Source: Deltaproteobacteria bacterium UBA2957 (GTDB lineage: Bacteria; Myxococcota_A; UBA796). Taken from it: a stretch of DNA of 10,813 bases. The translations under genes were made by a program, and so were the position numbers. Every line of letters begins with the position of its first letter. Positions within the stretch are counted from its first letter, which is position 1. Under the pieces are notes generated by a model. The model was not told the origin of the DNA, did not search any database, and saw only the letters and a program-made list of their open reading frames with translations. This document shows positions 1-5,878 of the stretch, one piece after another. The stretch lies in contig DEBL01000366.1 of the NCBI GenBank assembly GCA_002348535.1, positions 1 to 10,813 of the forward strand, given 5' to 3'.

Positions 1-501
1 TGGGATGGTGATGAGTGTGTCGACGCAATTGCGCAAAGCCTCGACGCCTTCTTCGGCTTGCTTGCGGCGACGGCGACCCTCGAAGTGGAAGGGGCGAGTC
101 ACACACGCAACGGTCAGCGCACCGATCTCCTTTGCTACTTGGGCGATCACAGGGGCAGCACCGGTTCCCGTGCCGCCTCCCATGCCTGCAGTGATGAACA
201 CCATGTCGGCGCCCACAACCAGTTCGGCCAGACGCTCGCGGTCTTCCAGAGCGGCTTCGCGCCCGACCTCAGGGTCTGCGCCAGCACCGAGGCCCTTGGT
301 GAGTTGGCCACCGAGCTGGAACCTTCGCGGCGCCAAGGAGCGCTCGAGGTCTTGTGCGTCGGTGTTTACGACGACAAAGTCCACACCGGTCATGCCGGAT
401 TGGATCATGTTGTTCACGGCGTTTCCGCCGCCGCCGCCCACTCCGATGACTCGGATGTTGGCTTTGGATGTGTTGTTGTCTTCAACGATTTCGATGTTCA
501 T
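1..501 (-). CDS. ftsZ: FtsZ, tubulin-like cell division GTPase (N-terminal 167 residues; 3' end outside window)
   Basis: FtsZ polymerises with GTP into the cytoplasmic Z-ring that organises septum formation. The gene runs off the left edge of the window, so 167 codons are visible without a stop. The translation starts MNIEIVEDNN. It has the nucleotide-binding glycine-rich segment GVGGGGGNAVN at residues 20-30, the NTDAQ motif at 46-50, LTKGLGAGADPEVGREAA at 67-84, the tubulin/FtsZ signature GGGTGTGAAP at 108-117, and VTRPFHFEGRRR at 134-145. These match the family in order and spacing. The ATG at 501 is preceded by a good Shine-Dalgarno sequence and leaves only a short N-terminal tail before the first beta strand, which is normal. 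It follows ftsQ after 63 nt; ftsA, which usually precedes ftsZ, is not there. The C-terminal domain and the conserved C-terminal peptide cannot be judged. Identity is seen directly from the motifs and is very secure. Confidence 0.98.
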   Translation of the reverse strand, partial: MNIEIVEDNNTSKANIRVIGVGGGGGNAVNNMIQSGMTGVDFVVVNTDAQDLERSLAPRRFQLGGQLTKGLGAGADPEVGREAALEDRERLAELVVGADMVFITAGMGGGTGTGAAPVIAQVAKEIGALTVACVTRPFHFEGRRRRKQAEEGVEALRNCVDTLITIP

Positions 502-505
502 GGAT

Positions 506-513
506 TCACCTTT
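506..513 (-). promoter_or_regulatory. Shine-Dalgarno site of ftsZ
   Basis: The minus strand reads AAAGGTGA here, with AGGTG ending 5 nt before the ATG at 501. It supports the chosen ftsZ start and shows that ftsZ has its own ribosome entry rather than relying on coupling to ftsQ, which stops 63 nt upstream. Confidence 0.75.
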
Positions 514-549
514 CAACTGCTGCTGCTTCAGAAAATCTGCGGGATGGGG

Positions 550-575
550 AAAAGAAAAGCGTTGCTACTGCAACG
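550..575 (-). terminator. Possible weak terminator or attenuator hairpin at the end of ftsQ
   Basis: On the minus strand a perfect 6-bp stem, CGTTGC paired with GCAACG around an AGTA loop (560-575), is followed at once by CTTTTCTTTTC (549-559). The ftsQ stop codon TAG starts in the loop and finishes in the stem. The shape is that of an intrinsic terminator, but the stem is short and the T-run is interrupted by C. It could partially reduce read-through from ftsQ into ftsZ, act as an mRNA processing or stability element, or be chance. This is inference from shape alone. Confidence 0.3.
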
Positions 576-1323
576 GTGTGGCGATGGCGACGGATCCGAC
601 GTCCAAGTCGACCCGCTGCGGGGAAAAGAGATCGAGGCCTTGCTCTCGGATACGGTTCAGGCGGTCGAGTGCTGCGCGTGGGTCAGTGAAACCAACCACC
701 ACCTCGCTGCCTGACCGAAGCACAAGCTCGAATCCTGTGCGGTCGTCAAAGTGAATCTCGGACAGGTCAGAAACCGCAAGATGTTTATCGGTGCTGACGG
801 CCGTATACAGATCAAGGGCTTCGGATACTATTGCGCGCGTGACGTCCGGGTTTGTGTCGAACAACGCTGGATTCACACCCGAAAGGACTGGAAAGTCCAA
901 GAGGTTGGAGTCGGCTCGCTTAAATACCCGCGCGGTGTCATCGACAAGCCAAAGGTCTCCGATGGCCAGCAGCATGACGGGTCTGTGCTCCACAACATCG
1001 ATCTCAACGGCTCCCGGAAACTTGCGTCTTGCAGTCGCCGTCTTGACCCATGGGTGCCGTTCTACCCCGCGGACCGCTCGGGCGAGGTCTGCGTTGAACA
1101 GGTGGATCCCTTTCTTGACGTCGGCAAGATGGCGCAGTTGAACACTGTCTGCTCGTTCGTTTCCGGTGAAGTCAACGGAGGCAACCTGAAATGTTCGACC
1201 GTGCGCAATTTGATCGACGACGAACCACGAAGTGCCAGAGAGGAACACAGCAGACGCTGTCCAAGTCAAGACTTGACGGAGTCGTTCACGGAACGTTCGA
1301 TGTGGTGGCAGGAGGGGTGACAC
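565..1323 (-). CDS. ftsQ: FtsQ/DivIB-type cell division protein
   Basis: FtsQ is a bitopic inner-membrane protein that connects early and late divisome components (FtsK, FtsB, FtsL) through its periplasmic part. The 252-residue product has a short cytoplasmic tail rich in Arg, one hydrophobic segment at about residues 19-38, and a POTRA domain at about 44-115 (FQVASVDFTGNERAD, then RHPWVKTATARRKFPG and VEIDVVEHRP). The FtsQ beta domain follows, including LWLVDDTARVFKR at 124-136 and LSEIHFDDRTGFELVL at 187-202. Length and layout are typical of proteobacterial FtsQ. The start is GTG at 1323; no clear Shine-Dalgarno precedes it and there is no in-frame ATG, so the exact start is less certain than the identity. 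It lies 151 nt after ddl behind a candidate promoter, and 63 nt before ftsZ where ftsA would normally intervene. Confidence 0.93.
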   Translation of the reverse strand: MSPLLPPHRTFRERLRQVLTWTASAVFLSGTSWFVVDQIAHGRTFQVASVDFTGNERADSVQLRHLADVKKGIHLFNADLARAVRGVERHPWVKTATARRKFPGAVEIDVVEHRPVMLLAIGDLWLVDDTARVFKRADSNLLDFPVLSGVNPALFDTNPDVTRAIVSEALDLYTAVSTDKHLAVSDLSEIHFDDRTGFELVLRSGSEVVVGFTDPRAALDRLNRIREQGLDLFSPQRVDLDVGSVAIATPLQ

Positions 1324-1407
1324 GGGGGGTGGATCCCGAAGAAAGCGGTGAGGAGAAAGGGAGAATGGGGGGATGGGGATGCCTCGAGGACACGAGGGCT
1401 TGGGTCG

Positions 1408-1436
1408 AATGTACTGCAGGAGAGCAGTCTTGACAA
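1408..1436 (-). promoter_or_regulatory. Candidate sigma70-type promoter for ftsQ-ftsZ
   Basis: On the minus strand a TTGTCA box (1431-1436; 5 of 6 matches to TTGACA) is separated by exactly 17 nt from TACATT (1408-1413; 4 of 6 matches to TATAAT). It sits in the only sizeable intergenic spacer between murE and ftsQ and points toward ftsQ, which would give a leader of roughly 75-80 nt. The leader is pyrimidine-rich. The box match and spacing are seen in the sequence; promoter activity is inferred. Confidence 0.42.
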
Positions 1437-1465
1437 GGCAAGTGTTCGACTTGCCTCTCTTTTTT
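1436..1465 (+). terminator. Intrinsic-terminator-like hairpin on the plus strand (antisense to the operon)
   Basis: A perfect 8-bp stem, AGGCAAGT (1436-1443) paired with ACTTGCCT (1449-1456) around a GTTCG loop, is followed on the plus strand by CTC and then six T (1460-1465). This is a good factor-independent terminator shape for plus-strand transcription. On the minus strand, where all genes lie, the same stem is followed by a mixed sequence, not a T-run, so it should not strongly terminate the operon. It lies just past the ddl stop codon. A plausible role is to stop antisense transcription from entering ddl. Confidence 0.55.
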
Positions 1466-1474
1466 GTACTCTTG

Positions 1475-2461
1475 CTAGTGTCCTGAGCCCGCGGCGGTGG
1501 TCACTTCGGGAGCAGTGGGACCGGACGAAGACTGAATCTCGTCGCCTCTCTCATTGTGTAATTTTGCACCTTTAAGGTTCATTTCTACGAGATCCTCGAA
1601 TGTTATTCCAGCGGCCCCTGCCGCCATAGGGGTCAGGCTCGTCGCAGTCATGCCCGGAATCGTGTTGATTTCGAGGAACCAAGGAGTTCCCTCCGCATCC
1701 ACGATGAAGTCTGCGCGCGCTACGCCCGAGACTCCGACCAAGGAATACGCCAACTCGGCTGCGGTCTGAGCGGTTGCGGCAACAACCGGGTCGATGGGGG
1801 CGGGCACAAGGTACTCAGTCTGACCTTTTGTGTATTTGGCTTCGAAGTCGAATGTGCCAGCGAGCGGGCGGATCTCAACAACGGGCATCGCTGAGCCGTC
1901 CAACACGGCGACGGTGATTTCGGTCCCCTCAATGAACTGCTCGAGCAGGACTGTAGACTCGAACTGCGTGCAGTCTGCGAGAGCGTGCTCAAGTTCTTCT
2001 TCTGTGTGGCAGATGTGAATGCCGATCGTGGATCCGCCGTTCGGGGTTTTGGTCACGACCGGATACCGAATGGCGGTTGGAATTGGGTCACCGCGGGTCC
2101 ACGTGGTGTCGGATGGCAAGCAGACCGTTGTGTCGCGGAGCAGCCGTTTGGTTGCAATTTTGTCCATCGCAATCGCGGAGGCACGGACTCCAGAACCCGT
2201 GTAGGGAATCTGCATGATTTCCAGTAACCCTTGGATGCATCCGTCTTCACCAAAGGTCCCATGCAATGCAAGCCATGCCACATCGACGCCGTACTCGCGA
2301 AGGTGCTCTGGGGTATCTGGGCCCACATCAATCTCGACTACGGTGTAGCCGCGGTTCCGCAGGGCATCCGCGACGGCGCGTCCGCTCTTGAAGGAAATGG
2401 GACGTTCAGATGACATGCCTCCCATCAAAACGCCAACGGTAAGGGTCTTCGGATCGGTCAT
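1475..2461 (-). CDS. ddl: D-alanine--D-alanine ligase
   Basis: Ddl joins two D-alanines with ATP to make the dipeptide that MurF adds to the peptidoglycan precursor; it is a cytoplasmic ATP-grasp enzyme. The 328-residue product has GGMSSERPISFKSGRAV at 14-30, LHGTFGEDGCIQG at 66-78, YTGSGVRASAIAMDK at 87-101, the ATP-binding loop NGGSTIGI at 141-148, LLEQFIEGTEITVAVL at 172-187, the omega-loop KYTKGQTEYLVPAP at 209-222, and RADFIVDAEG then FLEINTIPGMTATSL at 249-276. The Glu-Ser-Tyr triad known from E. coli DdlB probably corresponds to E19, S144 and Y210. The last 30 or so residues form a Ser/Thr/Ala/Gly-rich tail after the ATP-grasp fold. The ATG at 2461 lies 3 nt after the murB-like stop with only a weak Shine-Dalgarno, suggesting translational coupling. 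It is the last gene before the 151-nt spacer. Confidence 0.97.
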   Translation of the reverse strand: MTDPKTLTVGVLMGGMSSERPISFKSGRAVADALRNRGYTVVEIDVGPDTPEHLREYGVDVAWLALHGTFGEDGCIQGLLEIMQIPYTGSGVRASAIAMDKIATKRLLRDTTVCLPSDTTWTRGDPIPTAIRYPVVTKTPNGGSTIGIHICHTEEELEHALADCTQFESTVLLEQFIEGTEITVAVLDGSAMPVVEIRPLAGTFDFEAKYTKGQTEYLVPAPIDPVVAATAQTAAELAYSLVGVSGVARADFIVDAEGTPWFLEINTIPGMTATSLTPMAAGAAGITFEDLVEMNLKGAKLHNERGDEIQSSSGPTAPEVTTAAGSGH

Positions 2462-2464
2462 AGT

Positions 2465-3343
2465 TCAGTCTCTCAATCGCGATTCGATGGGCGAATGGCG
2501 CGGTTGCGGTTTCTGGTTGGAACCAAGGATGGGAATTCGGGGTTCGAGGCTCAGTCCTCGAGTCTTTTCGACGCGGACTTTCACGCCCTTGATCAGCATG
2601 GCGAGGTCGGAAAAGCTGCCGGTGCCGAGGTGGACAATCGTGCCCGGCTCCACAGTGGAGAGGCGCCAGCTGCGAAGTCGGGTTCCAAGGACCCCCGCTC
2701 GCTTCAATTCAGCACCAACGACGGCGTCGTCCACGTCGTGGAATAGTGTTCCCGGTTTGGGTGGCGCGGCGAGCCATCGCCGTGAAGCAGCAGCCCTCCG
2801 CATTACAACGGAAACCAACACGGAACTCTCTCCAACCCTCGGAACAGGCGCTCCGCTTGGCCACTCCAATTCAATCACGCGACCGCCGCGCATCACTCGG
2901 ATGCCAGTCACCAGTTCAGAGAGCTGGGCGGACGTGTCGGAATGGAGGACATCGCCGACCGATCCGGGCCACGCGCGCATGGCGTCCCAGAGGCCGCCCT
3001 TTAGGCTGTTCGGTAGGGCGGACCACAGCGCGGCTGAGCCCAAGGTGATGGCCGCATCATCGATATGGATCTGTTCAAATTCACCGCCAAGTCGAAGCAC
3101 AACGCCACTCAAGCCTCCATCGCGGACCAGCCAGTCGGCAAACGGCCAATTGATGCGCCACCGCGTCCCCGCTGCGCGTGCTTCGGCGGTGAACGCCTGC
3201 AGTGCGTCGAGCGTGCGAACTTCTACCCACAGGTCGGCTGGACCTCCAACACGCAGCGGAGTGTGCGCGCGCAGCGGCTCATCGTGGCGCGCAATAATCC
3301 CCGCCACTTCCTCGATTGCCTCACTGAGTTCAGCGATTCCCAT
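2465..3343 (-). CDS. Divergent MurB-like protein with eroded FAD and catalytic motifs
   Basis: The gene occupies the murB slot (murC-murB-ddl). True MurB is the FAD- and NADPH-dependent reductase that makes UDP-MurNAc. The 292-residue product keeps the MurB outline: TPLRVGGPADLWVEV at 28-42, WLVRDGGLSGVVLRLGG at 71-87, WPGSVGD at 125-131, and LSLEPRIPILG at 264-274. Key motifs are changed. The GxGSN FAD loop reads WPFAD (66-70). The MNAGAYG stretch reads HSDTSAQ (134-140). The YRxS motif is not recognisable (VPRVGESS, 168-174). GSxFKNP reads GTLFHDV (198-204), replacing the catalytic Ser by Thr. The usual LEPEVR reads LEPRIP, apparently losing the catalytic Glu. The frame is open, with no frameshift. 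Start: ATG 3343, preceded by AAGG and followed directly by the domain; it overlaps murC by 14 nt. It may be a non-catalytic paralogue or an enzyme with altered chemistry; function is not assigned. Confidence 0.8.
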   Translation of the reverse strand: MGIAELSEAIEEVAGIIARHDEPLRAHTPLRVGGPADLWVEVRTLDALQAFTAEARAAGTRWRINWPFADWLVRDGGLSGVVLRLGGEFEQIHIDDAAITLGSAALWSALPNSLKGGLWDAMRAWPGSVGDVLHSDTSAQLSELVTGIRVMRGGRVIELEWPSGAPVPRVGESSVLVSVVMRRAAASRRWLAAPPKPGTLFHDVDDAVVGAELKRAGVLGTRLRSWRLSTVEPGTIVHLGTGSFSDLAMLIKGVKVRVEKTRGLSLEPRIPILGSNQKPQPRHSPIESRLRD

Positions 3344-4727
3344 CAAGCCGCCTTGCGAGGGAAGTGCACACTTCGTTGACGTCACCCGCGCCGAGCGTGA
3401 TGATGATGTCGCCCGGACGCCGGCCCTCCGCCAGTGTTGAGACCGCGTCATCGAGGGTATCGACGGTGCAGACCCCGCGATGCCCATGTTCGATCATGCT
3501 CTGGGCCAGCTTGCGATGGTCGATGTTGTCGATCGGCTGCTCACCAGCGCGGTAGACCGGGCACACAACCACCTCAGTCGCGTGATTGAAGCAGCGAACA
3601 AAGTCATCGAACAGGTCGCGAACTCGGGTGTAACGATGGGGTTGAAAGACGGCGATGATGCGACGTCCACTCCACGCATTCGCAGCAGCCTGAAGGGTCG
3701 CCCGAATCTCAGTGGGGTGATGGCCGTAGTCATCGATAATGGTCACGGGGGAGTCGCCCCCGATGTCCACCTCGGCGCGCACACTAAATCGGCGGTCCAC
3801 CCCGGAAAATCCATCGAGGCCTGTCGCAATGTCGTCGAATGGAATGTCGAGCTCGAGCCCCACCGCAACAGCCGCAAGCGCATTGGATACATTGTGCCGG
3901 CCTGGCATATTGAGCTGGATACGACCCATGGACTCATCGCGCCACCGGACATCAACATGTGTGGAAATGCCATTGAATTCCACGTTTTCGCCGCGGACAT
4001 CGGCTTGGGCATTGAACCCATAGGTCACAATTCTCCTGCGGATGCGGGGAATGAGGCTTTGAACGACTGGGTGGTCGAGGCAGAGGGTGGAAAAACCAAA
4101 GAAGGGAACCTTGTTGGCAAACTCACAGAAACCGTTCACAAGCGCATCCATGCTTCCCCAGTGCTCGAGATGTTCGGGGTCGATGTTTGTGACAATGGCG
4201 ACCGTGGGATCAAGGAGCATGAAGCTTCCGTCCGACTCATCGGCTTCTGCAACTAAGAATTCGCCCGCGCCCAGCCGAGCCGAGGAACCCATCGAGTCGA
4301 GACGACCGCCAATCACAATGGTGGGGTCAAACCCTGCGCGATGCAGCACCGTCGCGAGCATGCTTGTGGTGGTGGTCTTCCCGTGCGTGCCCGCGACCGC
4401 CACGCCATACTTCATGCGCATCAATTCGGCGAGCATTTCCGCTCGAGGGATCACGGGGATCTGAGCGGCGTCGGCGGCGACAATTTCTGGGTTGCTTAGC
4501 GGCACTGCGGTTGACTTGACCACCACATGAGCGCCTTGCACATGAGCAGGGTCATGGCCGATGTGGATTGTGCCTCCAAGGCCGCGAAGTCGCCGTACGG
4601 CTTGGCCGGCCTTCATGTCGGATCCGGTGACGGTATAGCCTTGTGTGAGCAGAACCTCCGCGATGCCGCTCATGCCCGAGCCGCCGATACCAACAAAGTG
4701 GATTCGCTGTACTTTACCCCTGAACAT
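3330..4727 (-). CDS. murC: UDP-N-acetylmuramate--L-alanine ligase
   Basis: MurC adds L-alanine to UDP-MurNAc with ATP, the first amino acid step of the stem peptide, in the cytoplasm. The 465-residue product starts MFRGKVQRIHFVGIGGSGMS, with the N-terminal nucleotide-sugar binding fold at 8-24. It has the Mur ligase P-loop GTHGKTTT at 113-120, AEADESDGSF at 160-169, TNIDPEHLEHW at 180-190, MPGRHNVSNALAA at 274-286, GVDRRF at 309-314, DDYGHHPTE at 332-340 and FQPHRYTR at 361-368. Length and motifs are standard. A longer reading from 4772 would lie inside ftsW and adds nothing conserved; ATG 4727 overlaps the ftsW stop by one base (TAATG), which indicates coupling. In most dcw clusters murG lies between ftsW and murC; here it is absent. 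The 3' end overlaps the murB-like gene by 14 nt. Confidence 0.98.
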   Translation of the reverse strand: MFRGKVQRIHFVGIGGSGMSGIAEVLLTQGYTVTGSDMKAGQAVRRLRGLGGTIHIGHDPAHVQGAHVVVKSTAVPLSNPEIVAADAAQIPVIPRAEMLAELMRMKYGVAVAGTHGKTTTTSMLATVLHRAGFDPTIVIGGRLDSMGSSARLGAGEFLVAEADESDGSFMLLDPTVAIVTNIDPEHLEHWGSMDALVNGFCEFANKVPFFGFSTLCLDHPVVQSLIPRIRRRIVTYGFNAQADVRGENVEFNGISTHVDVRWRDESMGRIQLNMPGRHNVSNALAAVAVGLELDIPFDDIATGLDGFSGVDRRFSVRAEVDIGGDSPVTIIDDYGHHPTEIRATLQAAANAWSGRRIIAVFQPHRYTRVRDLFDDFVRCFNHATEVVVCPVYRAGEQPIDNIDHRKLAQSMIEHGHRGVCTVDTLDDAVSTLAEGRRPGDIIITLGAGDVNEVCTSLARRLDGNR

Positions 4728-5878
4728 TAGGCAGCCCCTACGGCTCGGGACGGTTCGTGAGCATTGGGCCATCCGGCGGCAACGGGCGAAGCGTCCGACT
4801 CGGCCGATATGCTAAGAAGAATTCCGATGATCCAAAGGTGAGACATCATTGCAGTGGCGCCGTAGCTAATGAATGGGAGCACCAAGCCCTTCGGGGGAAG
4901 AACACCCATCACCACACCGAGATTGAAGAACGCCTCGAAGCCAACCATCAGCGTCAATGTCGATGCAAGAAGCATCGAAAAGGCATCGCGCGCGTTTCGA
5001 GCAATGTGCAACCCACGCCACAAAAAGACGCCATACAGGACAATCAAGCCAATGATGGCCGCGAGGCCAAGTTCCTCTGCGACGACGGCGCCGATGAAGT
5101 CCGTCCAAGGCTCGGGCAGCCAGTGCAACTTCGCCACGGAGTTTCCGAGCCCTTGCCCCCAGAAGCCCCCTGAGTGCATCGCGACCCAAGACTGAATGAC
5201 TTGGTGACCCTCGTTATCGGAGACACTCCAAGGGTCGACAAACGATGTGAGTCGCTTCATGCGGTAGGGCTCGAGGACGGCCATCATGGCAATGGATGCG
5301 GTCCCCAAGATGCCGGCAACAAAAGTGTGGGTTCCGCTCAGTCCGGCAATAAATACCATGATCGCGCACAGTCCAAAGGTGATGGCTGTCGTTCCGAAAT
5401 CCGGTTGGAAAAAGATCAACGCCATGGCAGGAAGCGGAACCAGTAGGGCTTTCATCACAACCGTGGATTGCGCAATTTGGCTGCGATTTACGGCGAGAAA
5501 ATCAGCCAGCACGATCAGAGCGATAATTTTCGCGAATTCGCTGGGTTGGAAGTGAACGGGACCCACACCAATCCATCGATATGCCCCGTTAGCGCCGTAA
5601 CGAATGCCGGGGATGTAGCAGAGCACGAGGCCAATCAGAACCGCGCCATACAAGATGAATCGGTAGCGTCGTAGAAACCGCAACGGGGTGACTGCTGTGG
5701 CTACGCACAGGCCCAAGCCGACGCACAGGGCAATGATCTGACGCATCAGATAGTGGGATTCGTCCCCAAATCGTTCGAACGCCACCATGGCCGATGCCGA
5801 GTACACCATCACGAGCCCAAAGAGGATCAACAACGTGCTGGTGAGGATAAGCCACGGGTCAACGCTACGGTTTTTCAT
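4727..5878 (-). CDS. ftsW: FtsW, septal peptidoglycan glycosyltransferase (SEDS family)
   Basis: FtsW is a polytopic inner-membrane protein that polymerises lipid II at the septum with its partner transpeptidase FtsI. The 383-residue product has about ten hydrophobic segments and the SEDS signatures GANGAYRWI at 95-103, FQPSEFAK at 110-117, QPDFGTT at 158-164, GGFWGQGLGNS at 237-247, WTDFIGAVVAEELG at 258-271 and PPKGLVLPFISYG at 328-340. D260 corresponds to the essential Asp of E. coli FtsW (D297). The residue two before it is Trp (W258) where many FtsW and RodA proteins have His (HTDF). A hydrophilic C-terminal tail covers about 360-383. ATG 5878 overlaps the murD stop (ATGA) and has a perfect AGGAGG at the right distance. 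FtsW rather than RodA is supported by the murD-ftsW-murC context. Confidence 0.97.
   Translation of the reverse strand: MKNRSVDPWLILTSTLLILFGLVMVYSASAMVAFERFGDESHYLMRQIIALCVGLGLCVATAVTPLRFLRRYRFILYGAVLIGLVLCYIPGIRYGANGAYRWIGVGPVHFQPSEFAKIIALIVLADFLAVNRSQIAQSTVVMKALLVPLPAMALIFFQPDFGTTAITFGLCAIMVFIAGLSGTHTFVAGILGTASIAMMAVLEPYRMKRLTSFVDPWSVSDNEGHQVIQSWVAMHSGGFWGQGLGNSVAKLHWLPEPWTDFIGAVVAEELGLAAIIGLIVLYGVFLWRGLHIARNARDAFSMLLASTLTLMVGFEAFFNLGVVMGVLPPKGLVLPFISYGATAMMSHLWIIGILLSISAESDASPVAAGWPNAHEPSRAVGAA

Noticed and set aside
1263..1278. Inverted repeat CAAGTC-AA-GACTTG near the ftsQ 5' end, similar to the intergenic stem
   Set aside because: It is short, lies inside coding sequence, and has a two-base spacer too small for a hairpin loop; likely chance.
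1430..1435. Perfect TTGACA on the plus strand
   Set aside because: No -10-like box occurs 16-18 nt downstream, and the terminator hairpin follows at once.
2388..3440. Long plus-strand open frame (350 codons) opposite the murB-like gene and the start of ddl
   Set aside because: It is antisense to two genes with clear homology, has no recognisable motif, and is rich in Arg, Ser and Pro as expected for a shadow frame in GC-rich DNA.
3344..3487. Longer reading of the murB-like gene from 3487
   Set aside because: The extra 48 residues overlap murC, are low-complexity Arg/Ser-rich, and have no MurB counterpart.
3480..4256. Plus-strand open frame of 258 codons opposite murC
   Set aside because: It mirrors the conserved murC codons on the other strand and shows no domain or ribosome site of its own.
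4727..4772. Longer murC reading starting at 4772
   Set aside because: The extra 15 residues lie inside ftsW and precede the conserved MurC N-terminus; the TAATG junction supports 4727.
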